From positions 8,301,001-8,365,000 of the forward strand of contig NZ_CP080519.1 of NCBI RefSeq assembly GCF_019468465.1: DNA of 64,000 nt, given 5' to 3'. Position numbers and translations under genes: made by a program. This document shows, piece after piece, positions 17,445 to 26,700 of this stretch (positions are counted from its first letter, which is position 1; each line of letters begins with the position of its first letter). This DNA is from Amycolatopsis sp. DSM 110486 (GTDB lineage Bacteria > Actinomycetota > Actinomycetes > Mycobacteriales > Pseudonocardiaceae). The notes under the pieces are model-generated. The model ran no database searches. It saw only the letters and a list, made by a program, of their open reading frames with translations, and was not told the DNA's origin.

Positions 17445-19436
17445 TCAGGCTCCGCCGGGCACGCCGGCGCGGCGCTGCGCCCTGATGTCCGGATCCCGGT
17501 CGATCCAGCCTTTTCCTTCCGCGGCAATTCCTTCCAGGATGTGCAGCGTGTGCTTGAAGCCCGCGTTATCGAGGTTCAGGTCGGCCATCTTCTTGGGATC
17601 CTCGCCCTCTCCGACGCCCACTTGGTCATCGATCACTCGGATCTGGCGCGGCTGTCCGTTCATCAAGGTAAGTTCCAGGGCGTGCCGCAGCTCGTCGGTG
17701 ATTTCGACGTGCACCGACGACACCGCGTCGAAGCGATAGTTGGTGCGCGCTTCGTCGCCGAATCGGACCCGTTCGAAGTCGAGTTCGGCCATGCATTCCC
17801 GCACTCCGTCGACAGTGATCAGAAAAAGCCGGAGGTCGTATTTCGAATACCGCCAGGGCCCGTTGCGCACCCGTGCTCGTTTGGAGTGGTCTCCGGGGGT
17901 CTGCAGGAACGCATATGCGAGCACGTCTCGCCAGGCCAGCTTGTAGTGCGACAGGGCCTTGTCGAGGACCATGATGCGATCATAACTGAGCCAGTCCTCC
18001 ATCTCCTCTTCACTGGGCCGGGTATTATCCAGCTTTTGAGACCACCGACGGTATTCATCCTTCCTGGCCGCAAATATCCGCTCCCGTTCCCTTTCCTGGT
18101 CGCTGATCCGGCGGCGCTCGCACAAGATGTGTCCCCAGCCCGAAACGGCCGCCCAGGCCCCGGCGAAAGCCAGCACCGCCGCTGCGGCGTTGGGTAAGAT
18201 CTCGATTCGGACAGCGACCGACCCGACGTACAAGCTACCAGCAAGCACGGCAACGCATGACAACACACAGGACATCTGCGTAACCGGCCGAACGCGGTAC
18301 TGCTCGCGGTAGTCGAACAAGGTGCCGTGCTTCCAGCGCTTTCGTGCGTCCCGCGCGTGGAAGCGGATCAGCCAGTGCACCCGGCTGGCCTCTGTCCTGG
18401 TTTCCCGGTAGATGTCGACAAGTTCATTGCGCAGCGCCGCTTGGAATCCCGCGCTCTCCCGCAGCCATGCTTCCCGCTCGATGCCGTGCGGCACGAACTT
18501 CCCGAAGTAATACCTGACCTCGTGGTCGACGCTCCGAGCAAACCCCGGCTCGTCGTAATACGCGCGGGCACCAAAGCGAGAAAAGGCCCGTTGCTTCGCA
18601 GCCAGCCGTCCCGCGAGATGCCGCCACTCCAGCCCGGTGCGCGCGGCGACGACCCCGAGCGCAACGAGCAGCACGTAGGCGAGAATCGGCAGCGCTTGCC
18701 CGCTCGACAGGATGGTCCGCCCCAGATAACCCAGCATGCCGACCGCGACGAGGGTGCCGAGCGCTGCTCGGACGCGGTCGCGTGCGCTGACTGTCGACGG
18801 CGACACCAGCCGCGCTCTCGGTTTGGCCGGGATGGGATGGAAGTAGGCCCAGACCCGGTCCAGCCGTCCGCCGGCGAGCCGGCTGACCTCGGCGTTCTGC
18901 CGAGTCTCGGCCCACAGGCTTTCGCGGAGGCTCGCGGTGAGCACGAGGTCGAGATGCTTGGTGATCTCCTGGCGCTGTTCCGCGGCGACCCCGTGCAGCT
19001 TCCGCCGCGCTGAGACCGGGTCGAGACTGGGGTCTTCATAGCACGCCAGCACTGCGGACACCGCGACCAGTGCACGGGTCCATTCGTCGGCGGGCAGTTT
19101 ATGGGTGGCCTGCGGCAAGGCGGCCAGCTGTTGCCGTTCTTCGTCGTCGAGGTCGCGGTATGACCGTTTGCTGAGCAAGGCGAGCATCATGTGAAACCGG
19201 ACCTGCCCGCCGTCGTAGCCGTTCGCCCTGGCATCGGCGATGAGCTTCCTGGCGAGCGACGGGCACCCCTCCCGGAGATAGGAGACTCCGACCTCGTACT
19301 TCTTCGATGGAGGCGAATCCGGCGACACGTCGTAGTGGATGGAATCTTGGTAGACGACTGAATTGACGACGTTGTGCCCTCTGATCCCGGTGTTGTGGCC
19401 GGGTTCGGGAGTGCCCTCCGGTGGAGTTCCGGTCAT
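17445..19436 (-). CDS. Four-TM membrane protein of a NUDIX-nucleosidase conflict operon
   Basis: 663 residues from the ATG at 19436, which overlaps the stop of the nucleosidase gene by 4 bp (ATGA). A short N-terminal segment (GHNVVNSVVYQDSIHYDV) resembles amyloid-like adaptor motifs. Residues ~35-200 form a helical, cytoplasmic-looking region (YEVGVSYLREG, RKLIADARANGYDGG). Two hydrophobic hairpins follow at about 215-260 and 400-445, separated by a charged domain; a soluble C-terminal domain of ~200 residues ends the protein. Proteins like this accompany nucleosidases in actinobacterial genomes and may relate to TRADD-N-associated membrane proteins, but I cannot confirm that family by eye. 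It may anchor the complex or permeabilise the membrane (inference). Confidence 0.65.
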   Translation of the reverse strand: MTGTPPEGTPEPGHNTGIRGHNVVNSVVYQDSIHYDVSPDSPPSKKYEVGVSYLREGCPSLARKLIADARANGYDGGQVRFHMMLALLSKRSYRDLDDEERQQLAALPQATHKLPADEWTRALVAVSAVLACYEDPSLDPVSARRKLHGVAAEQRQEITKHLDLVLTASLRESLWAETRQNAEVSRLAGGRLDRVWAYFHPIPAKPRARLVSPSTVSARDRVRAALGTLVAVGMLGYLGRTILSSGQALPILAYVLLVALGVVAARTGLEWRHLAGRLAAKQRAFSRFGARAYYDEPGFARSVDHEVRYYFGKFVPHGIEREAWLRESAGFQAALRNELVDIYRETRTEASRVHWLIRFHARDARKRWKHGTLFDYREQYRVRPVTQMSCVLSCVAVLAGSLYVGSVAVRIEILPNAAAAVLAFAGAWAAVSGWGHILCERRRISDQERERERIFAARKDEYRRWSQKLDNTRPSEEEMEDWLSYDRIMVLDKALSHYKLAWRDVLAYAFLQTPGDHSKRARVRNGPWRYSKYDLRLFLITVDGVRECMAELDFERVRFGDEARTNYRFDAVSSVHVEITDELRHALELTLMNGQPRQIRVIDDQVGVGEGEDPKKMADLNLDNAGFKHTLHILEGIAAEGKGWIDRDPDIRAQRRAGVPGGA

Positions 19437-20566
19437 GCCAGCCCCTTGGCCGCGGCGATCAGGGCGGTGACCTTCGCAGTCAGCCCGGCGAGATCGGACA
19501 CCAGCCCGCCCAGGCGTTTGAGCGCCAGCACCACTTTGTCCTTGCGCTCCGGGCCGTCCGTCCCGAGCGCCACGTCGGCCTGGTCGAGTTCTGCGCACGC
19601 CGCGCCGTAAGTCGCGTCGTCGACCTGTCCGCGAGCCCGCTCCCTGTCGAGGTCGGCTCGCACGACCACCAGTTCGGCCGCCAGATCCCGGGCGCCGCCG
19701 ATCGGCCCGGAGGAATTCTGATGCACCGTGTTGCCGATGGCGTTTACCGCTTGGATACCAACCTGCCCGGCCGCGTAGTTGTGCACTGAGCCGCGATGCC
19801 CGGTCGTACGTTCGTTCATGGTCCGGTACTCCCCTTTTCGGATCAGTTGCTCGGCAAGACACACGGCAAAGGCCGCCGCGTGTGAGGCAGCCACCGGCTG
19901 CCAATTCCGGTCCGCAGTCGAATTCTTGGCCCCGTCGGCCAGGTCGCTGATTCCCCGGACGATCGCGATGGGGCAGCCACTGAGGTGGCCGGCCTGCGCG
20001 ACGCCGGCCGCCTCCATTTCGATCGCCATGGCGTCGTTGTAGTGCTGGCGGATCCAGCGCGCTTCCGCGGACAACCGAGAATTGTGCACTACTTCGCCCG
20101 CGGCGATGACACCGAAATGCACCTGCGTCCCGGGCGCGACATCGCACTCCCACTCGCGAGTCCGCGCGACGTACTGGGAGACCTGACTGACGTCGTGCGC
20201 GATCTCCCATACCCGTGGGCGGGCCTTCAATCCGTCGTCTTCGCTGGTACCGCCGTGATACGCCTGTACGTGTGTGGCCACTACGACGTCCCCGAGCGGC
20301 GTGTCCCACAACGCGCCGGCCACGCCGACGAAGAGTAACGCTGCCGGGGAAAAGTGCTCGATGGCACGTTCAGCCAGCGTCGCAGCGGCCTGATTTCCTT
20401 TGCCCGCCAGGCCCAGCGCGATCCGACAGGAAGTACCTTTGACCGCGCCAATCTCGAAAAGCGTGCCTTTGTCGTGCCAATGCTGCTCGACGCCGTTCAG
20501 CCTGGACAGGACCGCTTCATATTCCGTGTTGAAGGCGGTCAGCATCACGATCAGATCGTCGCTCAT
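19433..20566 (-). CDS. Nucleoside phosphorylase/nucleosidase-family effector with C-terminal adaptor tail
   Basis: 377 residues. Residues ~1-235 are a PNP/UDP (MTA/SAH nucleosidase-like) domain: LFVGVAGALWDTPLGDVVVA, IEMEAAGVAQAG and IVRGISDLADGAKNS, the last resembling PNP domains fused to fungal NLRs. It should cleave the glycosidic bond of a purine nucleoside or nucleotide. The tail (~258-285) carries HNYAAGQVGIQAVNAIGNTV, a short Gln/Asn-rich hydrophobic stretch, followed by a helical ~90-residue region. The start at 20566 has a good Shine-Dalgarno (GGAAAGGGAG) and overlaps the NUDIX stop by 4 bp. It probably depletes a nucleotide pool on activation; substrate unknown. Confidence 0.78.
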   Translation of the reverse strand: MSDDLIVMLTAFNTEYEAVLSRLNGVEQHWHDKGTLFEIGAVKGTSCRIALGLAGKGNQAAATLAERAIEHFSPAALLFVGVAGALWDTPLGDVVVATHVQAYHGGTSEDDGLKARPRVWEIAHDVSQVSQYVARTREWECDVAPGTQVHFGVIAAGEVVHNSRLSAEARWIRQHYNDAMAIEMEAAGVAQAGHLSGCPIAIVRGISDLADGAKNSTADRNWQPVAASHAAAFAVCLAEQLIRKGEYRTMNERTTGHRGSVHNYAAGQVGIQAVNAIGNTVHQNSSGPIGGARDLAAELVVVRADLDRERARGQVDDATYGAACAELDQADVALGTDGPERKDKVVLALKRLGGLVSDLAGLTAKVTALIAAAKGLA

Positions 20567-21297
20567 TGCTCCCTTTCCGCGGCTATTGCGGGCCGCACGA
20601 GCGGCGGCCACAGAGTCACTCGTTCGCCGACGTGGAACAGCCTCGCCGGGCGTCCGCGGCCGGCTCGCCGCTCCTCGCCGACCGGCACGAGAAAGCCGTC
20701 GATGGCCTGCACTTTGCGGTAGAAGTTCCGCGGATCCAGCTCGGCACCCCACACAGCCTCGTACACCTGCTGCAGGTCACTGATAGTGAACGGACTCGTG
20801 CAGAACGCGGTGGCCAGTGACGTGCTCTCGAGTTTCGCCCGTGCTCGTTCCAGGCCTTCTTTCAGGATCTGCTCGTGGTCGAACGCGAGCCGGATCCGCC
20901 GGTCGAGGATCTCCGGCATCGGCACCCAGACCGCGCGCGCGGCGTCGGTGCCTGCCTGCGGCTCCGGGAGGCGCGGCGCGATCGCGAGGTAGGCCACCGA
21001 AATGACTCGTCCTCGCGGGTCCCGGCCCGGCGTGCCGTATGCGCCCAGCTGTTCCAGATGTAACTCGGCCGCATCGAGAGCGGCTTCCTCGTACAACTCC
21101 CGGCCCGCCGCGGCGACGACGTCCTCGTTCTCGTCGGCGAGAAACCCGCCAGGCAGTGCGAACGCGCCCTTGAACGGCTCGATGCCGCGTTCCACAAGTA
21201 GCACCTGCAGCGCCGACTCGCGCAGGGTGAAGATCACCAAGTCGACTGCGAGCAAGACCGGCGGCGGAGTCCAGTGATCACCAGCCATGGCAACCAT
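20563..21297 (-). CDS. NUDIX hydrolase-like regulator (NrtR type)
   Basis: 244 residues. The Nudix box lies at ~50-73 (PGGFLADENE...RELYEEAAL) with the metal-binding REXXEE intact (R66, E67, E70, E71) but one residue longer than the consensus before the first Glu. The C-terminal ~85 residues (FTISDLQQVYEAVWG, LDPRNFYRKVQAIDGFLVP) match the winged helix of NrtR regulators, which bind ADP-ribose or related NAD metabolites and repress NAD genes. The gene heads the three-gene operon, and a palindrome six bases before its start suggests autoregulation. Start at ATG 21297, or ATG 21288 three codons in; there is no clear ribosome-binding site, so the mRNA may be nearly leaderless. Confidence 0.82.
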   Translation of the reverse strand: MVAMAGDHWTPPPVLLAVDLVIFTLRESALQVLLVERGIEPFKGAFALPGGFLADENEDVVAAAGRELYEEAALDAAELHLEQLGAYGTPGRDPRGRVISVAYLAIAPRLPEPQAGTDAARAVWVPMPEILDRRIRLAFDHEQILKEGLERARAKLESTSLATAFCTSPFTISDLQQVYEAVWGAELDPRNFYRKVQAIDGFLVPVGEERRAGRGRPARLFHVGERVTLWPPLVRPAIAAEREQ

Positions 21298-21303
21298 AGT
21301 AGA

Positions 21304-21324
21304 TTACTGTCCATATGACAGTAA
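21304..21324 (-). promoter_or_regulatory. Palindromic operator at the head of the NUDIX operon
   Basis: TTACTGTC (21304-21311) and GACAGTAA (21317-21324) form a perfect 8-bp inverted repeat around CATAT. It ends six bases upstream of the NUDIX start codon. Its size and symmetry suit a dimeric winged-helix repressor such as the NrtR-like protein encoded beside it. Confidence 0.65.
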
Positions 21325-21611
21325 AGGGGTCACTCGAGGTACTCCTATACCGTGAGCGAGTACGCCGAGTACCACGCGCTGCCCAAGCGTTCCGCCGTTC
21401 GAGCGGAAGCCAGTGCGCTCCCGCGCCAACTCCGCCGTCACGTCGACTCACCCCGACGTACCCGGCGACAGCTGACGATCCCCACCACAGTGAAGCCCAC
21501 AGCTCAGAAGCCATTTCACTGATGTAGATGTCGTCCGAGCCGTCGCCGTGATTCGAACTCACATTGGACTGCCGTCATTCTTACGGTCAGGCGGAGGCGT
21601 GTGGATAGAGA
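21325..21611. other. Short spacer upstream of the NUDIX operon
   Basis: A small plus-strand frame (21315-21527) begins inside the operator and has no recognised product or ribosome-binding site. I do not call it a gene. Confidence 0.3.
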
Positions 21612-21647
21612 GCAAGATCGTCTCTCGGACACTCAATTACCCCATGG
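21612..21647. repeat. Recombinase-associated 3' motif, copy 5
   Basis: GCAAGATCGTCTCTCGGACA followed by CTCAATTACCCCATGGGGCGT. Like copy 3, it is not directly followed by a recombinase. The ~80 bp after it (CTTCGGGG...GAGAACCTGCAGGTCAGCCG) match the spacer between copies 3 and 4. Confidence 0.7.
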
Positions 21648-21720
21648 GGCGTTGGGTGGCTTCGGGGAAGACGAGTGAGAACCTGCAGGTCAGCCGGGAT
21701 CCGGAGCGTTGTGGTTAGCG

Positions 21721-21755
21721 TGCAAGATCGTCCTCGGACACAGTATTACCCCACG
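21721..21755. repeat. Recombinase-associated 3' motif, copy 6
   Basis: TCGGACACAGTATTACCCCA with flank GCGTTGTGGTTAGCGTGCAA. It is identical to copy 2 and lies about 45 bp beyond the stop of the lineage B recombinase. Confidence 0.65.
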
Positions 21756-21797
21756 GATCGCGAATCACGATCTCGGTGGTTGTGCCTGATGTGCGGC

Positions 21798-23219
21798 TCA
21801 GGTCGAGTTGATCGTTTCGAGTCGACAACCGGCGTGGTCGCAGATAACGAACGTTCCTGATGTGCGTAGCGCTGTCGCGATGCGGCTGGGTTGTGTTCGG
21901 TTTGGCGCGGGTTCGTTGTGGCCGGTGGTGGTTTGGTCTCCGAGTCGGATGCTGATCTGGTCGATGAGATGGTCTTCTCGGATGTACAAGGTCTTCGGCC
22001 GAGTCTGGGTTGGGCCTTGGGTGCTGCGGTGGCCGTGGCGGCAGCGGTAGGTGGGGCGTCCGTGGTTCCAGTGGGAGTCCAGCCGTCGGTGGCAGATGCC
22101 GCAGTGGATGAGGCCGGCGAGGGCGAACTGGTGGGTCCGGCCGTCGTTGGATGGTCGTGCCGCTCGGGTCTGCTGGGCAGCGACGAAGTCGTGCTCGGTG
22201 ACGAGGGCTGGGTGGGCGAGCTTGACCGACAGTGCGGGTTTTGACGTCGGATCGGTCGACCCTGTACCGCGGCGGTTCCAGGTTTGGCGTCCGGTGTAGC
22301 GGGGGTTGGCGAGGATGACGGCGACGGTGCGCAGTGTCCAGGCGCCTTGGTTTCGGTGGCGGTTGCGGTGGGGGTCGGCGCTGGAGGGGCAGGGAATGCC
22401 GCGGTCGTTGAGGTTGCGGGCGATGCTGGCGATGCTGTGTCCGGCGAGGCGTTGCCGGAACATCCAGGTCACGTGGGGTGCGGTGTGTGGGTCGGGGGAG
22501 AGGCGTTGGAGGCGTCGGCCCCAGCGGGCGTCGCCGGGGTTGGGGTGGGGTCCGGCATCGGCGAGTTGGTAGCCGTAGGGTGGTCGGCCGCCGAGGTAAC
22601 GGCCTTGCTGAGTGGCCTGGTTGTGCATGGCGGCCAGGACGCGGTGTCGGGCGCGGAGAACTTCGCGTTGCGACTGGGTGGCCAGCAGCGCGAGGAGCGC
22701 GCGGTGATCGCGCTTGCCGAGGTCGACTGGGCCGTCTGTTTCGGGTAGCCACAGTTGGATGCGGTGACGGGTGCACCAGGCGTAGATCGTGGAGAACTGG
22801 TTTCCGGTGAAGGCGCGTTCGTATTCACCAACCACGATCGCGTCGACCGCGGGGTTTGGATCGGTGATCGTGGCCATGAGCTGGGCGGCTTGGGGTCGTT
22901 GTGGCCAGGGGGTGCGACGCGAGGTGCCGGCGTCGAAGTAGTCCGCGATGATCTGGCCGCGGCCCATGATGAGGTGGTCGGCCATGTCGCGTTGCCAGCC
23001 GTGCGAGGACACGCGGTTTTGGTGGCGCAGGGTTGAGGTGCGGCCGTAGAAGGCGAATCTCAACCCGCCGTGGGGCTGAGGTAGGGGCGAGGGTTGGCTG
23101 GGCTTGCCGGTGGTCATCCACTGCGCAAGCACGTCCACTGGTGCTGTTGAGGATGGCGCGGACCTGGAGGGTAGCGGCGGAGAGGACACGATGAACCGAT
23201 GCGCCGGTTCCAGGTCCAT
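21798..23219 (-). CDS. Large serine recombinase, lineage B (intact)
   Basis: Up to 473 residues. The resolvase domain begins near residue 53 (FAFYGRTSTLRHQ, nucleophile Ser in GRTS) and contains VVGEYERAFTGNQF. The Recombinase domain follows (GGRPPYGYQLADAGPHP, NLNDRGIPCPSSADPHRN, NPRYTGRQTWNRRG), then a zinc ribbon (CGICHRRLDSHW, YRCRHGH) and a tail (CDHAGCRLETINST). The start may be ATG 23117 rather than 23219; neither has a good ribosome-binding site. Its last ~490 bp are almost identical to the fragment at 5232-5724. As the only undamaged lineage B copy, it could act on the motifs in this window. Confidence 0.85.
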   Translation of the reverse strand: MDLEPAHRFIVSSPPLPSRSAPSSTAPVDVLAQWMTTGKPSQPSPLPQPHGGLRFAFYGRTSTLRHQNRVSSHGWQRDMADHLIMGRGQIIADYFDAGTSRRTPWPQRPQAAQLMATITDPNPAVDAIVVGEYERAFTGNQFSTIYAWCTRHRIQLWLPETDGPVDLGKRDHRALLALLATQSQREVLRARHRVLAAMHNQATQQGRYLGGRPPYGYQLADAGPHPNPGDARWGRRLQRLSPDPHTAPHVTWMFRQRLAGHSIASIARNLNDRGIPCPSSADPHRNRHRNQGAWTLRTVAVILANPRYTGRQTWNRRGTGSTDPTSKPALSVKLAHPALVTEHDFVAAQQTRAARPSNDGRTHQFALAGLIHCGICHRRLDSHWNHGRPTYRCRHGHRSTQGPTQTRPKTLYIREDHLIDQISIRLGDQTTTGHNEPAPNRTQPSRIATALRTSGTFVICDHAGCRLETINST

Positions 23220-23781
23220 GACGGTGAGCCTGGCTACGTTCGCCCGAACAGCGCAGCTGAGGCGCCGGCCCGAAGGGCGTATAACGTCGTGGTCGTGGCC
23301 GTGTGTGGGTCCTTGAAACCGACGCCTTGCACCTCGTCCGTCACGGCGATTCGACCAGGCTTCCGACCGGCGGCAGCACCACGTTGCTGGCCGCCGGTGC
23401 AGTTGGTGGAGATCGGCTCGACGTTGGCGCTGTCCGGCGTCGTTGGTCGATTGCCGCTGTTCCGGGCTGGAGGGGGTGATAGCTCGGAAGCCGTCGGGCC
23501 GTTCCGGTGAGGGGATGGGGCGTCGCCGTTGCCTCCGTGGAGCTGTGGTCCCGTCGCTGCGGAGTGCGGCCGCCGGCGGCTCGGGGTCGAAGGAGATGGA
23601 TTTTTGGCAGACTTTGTCTTATTTGCGTCTTTGTCGCTTTCAGCGTGTGTTGTGTTGCACAGCCATGATCCGTTGAATACGCCGCTTGGTCTATTTCCGT
23701 GGGTAATGCTGTTTGGCAGAGTGCTCTCGGGTTCGTCGGGGGCCCAGCAAGTCGGCTGGTGCTCTTGGCGAGGGGAATTTC
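23220..23781. other. Leader region of the LamG-RHS genes
   Basis: No gene is supported. From about 23590 to 23700 the DNA becomes unusually T-rich (GGATTTTTGGCAGACTTTGT, TTATTTGCGTCTTTGTCGCT), likely the promoter and 5' leader of the secreted LamG protein. The Shine-Dalgarno GAGGGG (23770-23775) precedes the GTG at 23782. Confidence 0.35.
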
Positions 23782-26700
23782 GTGCGTTCTGTTGGTGTGC
23801 GTTGGCGCGCTGTCGTCGTGACGGCTGCGGTCGTGTTGAGCTCTGTGGCCTTGGTGCAGCCGGTTCTCGCGGCGCCGTCCGCGAATGTCCCGGATTCGGC
23901 GCCGGATGAGGCGACGGCGACGGCGTACGCCCGGGCGGGGGATAAGCAGGTCGAGGTCACCTCGGAGACGACGGAGACGTCGAAGACGGTCGCGAATCCG
24001 GATGGTTCGTGGACGTTGACGGAGTACACGAACCCCGTGCGGGTCAAGCAGGGCACGGCCTGGGCCCCGATAGACACGACGCTGGAGCGAAGACCCGACG
24101 GTTCGATCGCTCCGAAGGCCGTCGCGGTGGACGTCAGTATCAATCCGGGTGGCGCCGGATCCGCGACGAAACCCATTGTCCAGGCGGGGGAAGACGGCAC
24201 CGCGGTCGGTCTGAAGTGGACCAGTGACCTTCCGGAGCCCACCCTGTCCGGGGATACGGCCACTTATTCCGAGGTTCTTCCGGGCGTCGACCTGACGGTT
24301 AAGGCGGCGACGGAGGGCTACACCGAGAACCTCGTTATCAAGACCCCCGAAGCGGCGCAGAACCCGCAACTGCACGACGTGCCGTTTGGGCTGTACACGC
24401 ACAACGCCACCGTTTCCGTGGCTGAAGGTGACGGGCGGGGGACGCCTGCCCAGACGGCGCCGACGGACGGTCTGGAAGTCAAGAACTCCTCCGGCGAGGT
24501 CATCTTTGCTGGTGACGCCTCGCGGATGTGGGACTCGTCCGGTGAGGGCTCGACCGCCGAGCAGCAGTTGGGCGAAGGGGGCGGCCGGCGCGAGGCGGTG
24601 ATGGACTTCGCGCTCACGTCGGACAAGGTGACGATCAGCCCGGACGAAGCGTTCCTCGCCGACCCGAAGACGAAGTACCCCGTGTCCCTGGACCCGGACA
24701 ACTGGTGCACCTCCTGCGGGATCCAGTCGCACGTCGTGGTGCAGTCCGGTTTTCCCACCGCGCACAACTGGAACGCGTCGACGGGTGATCTTTCGAACCT
24801 GAAGGCCGGGTACGAGGATTACGACAGCGCTGGGACGTCGCGGTCCTACATCCAGATGAACACCTCGCGCCTGGGCGGCACGGTGATCAAGTCCGCGACC
24901 TTGAACACCACGATCCAGCACAGCTACAGCTGCACCCCTCAGCCGACCGGCCTGTGGATCTCCAATCCCGGCAACAGCAACACGACCTGGAACCAGCAGC
25001 CGAGCTGGCCGTACTGGGTCTCGGACATGAACGTCGCGAACTGCCACGACGCGCCGAACGTTTCCGGGCAGTTCGATGCGCTCCGGGCTGCGCAGGACGC
25101 GGCGGCGAACCACTGGCAGAGCGCCTGGTTCGCGCTCGCGGCGCGCGACGAGGGCACCACCGCGGCGTGGCGCCGGTTCGATCTGAACCCGTATTTTCAG
25201 GTGGACTACGACTCCTACCCGAACACGCCGACGAACCTGTCGATGCAGAGCGGCACGGGAAAGTGTGTGCAGGGCGCGAGCCGGCCGTGGGTGGCCACCA
25301 AGACGCCGCAGCTGGCCGGGTCTGTGTCCGACCCCGATGGCGGCACGTTGTTGGCCGGGTTCAAGGTGGGTGCCGGGACAGCGGGCAGCAGCACCAATGT
25401 CCACGACAACAGCGGCAGCCCCGTGACGGTCGGTACGCCGGGTCCGAATCAGGCGGCGACTGCGCAGCTCGCGGCTGTTCCCGGCGGGTGGATCGCGGGG
25501 GATGGCGTCTACAACTGGTCGATGCAGGTCAGCGATGGTCAGCTGTCGTCGCCGTGGGTGGGCAATTGTGAGTTTACCGTCGACTCGGTGGTGCCGCGGG
25601 CGCCGACGGTGAGCATGACCGGCACGGCGCCGGAGCATCAGAACGACAGCGTGCACTTCGGTGTTTCGGCGAGCATGGCCACCGCCGGGTTCTACGACGT
25701 CGACCGGTTCATCTACACCACCGACGGTTCCGAGCCGCAGCCGCAGGGCTCGCCCAGTGTCAAGGCGACCCAGGGCACGGATGCGAACGGCAATCTGGTC
25801 GCCACGGCGGACCTGTCCGCGTTGGCGATCAACGGAAACCAGAACTTCATCAAGGTCAAGGCGGTGAACAAGGCCGGGACGCCCGGCCCGGACGCCACCT
25901 GTGTCACCAGTGGCAACCTCGATGCTGCTTCATGTTCCTTCCATGTGCTGCCTTACACCCCGTCCGTCGGGCTGGTGGGGGCGTGGCCGCTGGATGAGAT
26001 GGGTGGCCGGATCCTGGCCGACACGGCAAACACGACGCCGAACAACGATGGCCTGGCTGTGCACACCGCGAGCCTGATCGGCGGTGGTGACTGGGTTGCC
26101 GGTTACGACCACGGCACCGCGTGGACCCATCCCGATACCGCCGGCTACAGCGAAGGCGATAAGGGCGCGCTGACCTTGGACGGTTCCAGCGGCTACGTCA
26201 CCACCACCGGCGCGGTGCTGGACACGACGAAGTCCTTCAGCGTGGGCGCGTGGGTCAAACTGGCCAACACCAATGGTTTCCAGACCGTGATCTCTCAGGA
26301 CGGGAACCAAGGCAGCGGGTTCTATCTGCAGTACTCGAAAGATGACAACGCTTGGGCGTTCAGCATGTTGTCCGCCGATCAGGCCAACTCCGGTGTGGTC
26401 CGAGCGAAGTCAACGAAGCCTCCTGTACTGGGGATGTGGACTCATGTGGCCGGTACGTACGACGCGTCGACGGGGACGATGACGCTCTACGTCGATGGTG
26501 CCAAGCAGGCGACCAACGTCATCACGAGTTGGGCGGCTAACGGGAACTTGGTGATCGGGGCGGGTAAGTACAACGGGGCTCGGGCCGACTTCCTGGCCGG
26601 TCAGGTGGACGACGTGCAGGTGTGGCAGCGGGTGCTGTCCGCGCAGGACGCGCACGATCTGGCCAACGCCGCGGTGCCATTGGCGAAGTACGGCCTGGCG

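Noticed and set aside
19437..20309. In-frame upstream extension of the membrane protein gene
   Set aside because: The added 290 residues are Arg-rich with no homology and overlap the nucleosidase gene; the ATGA overlap at 19436 is a much better start.
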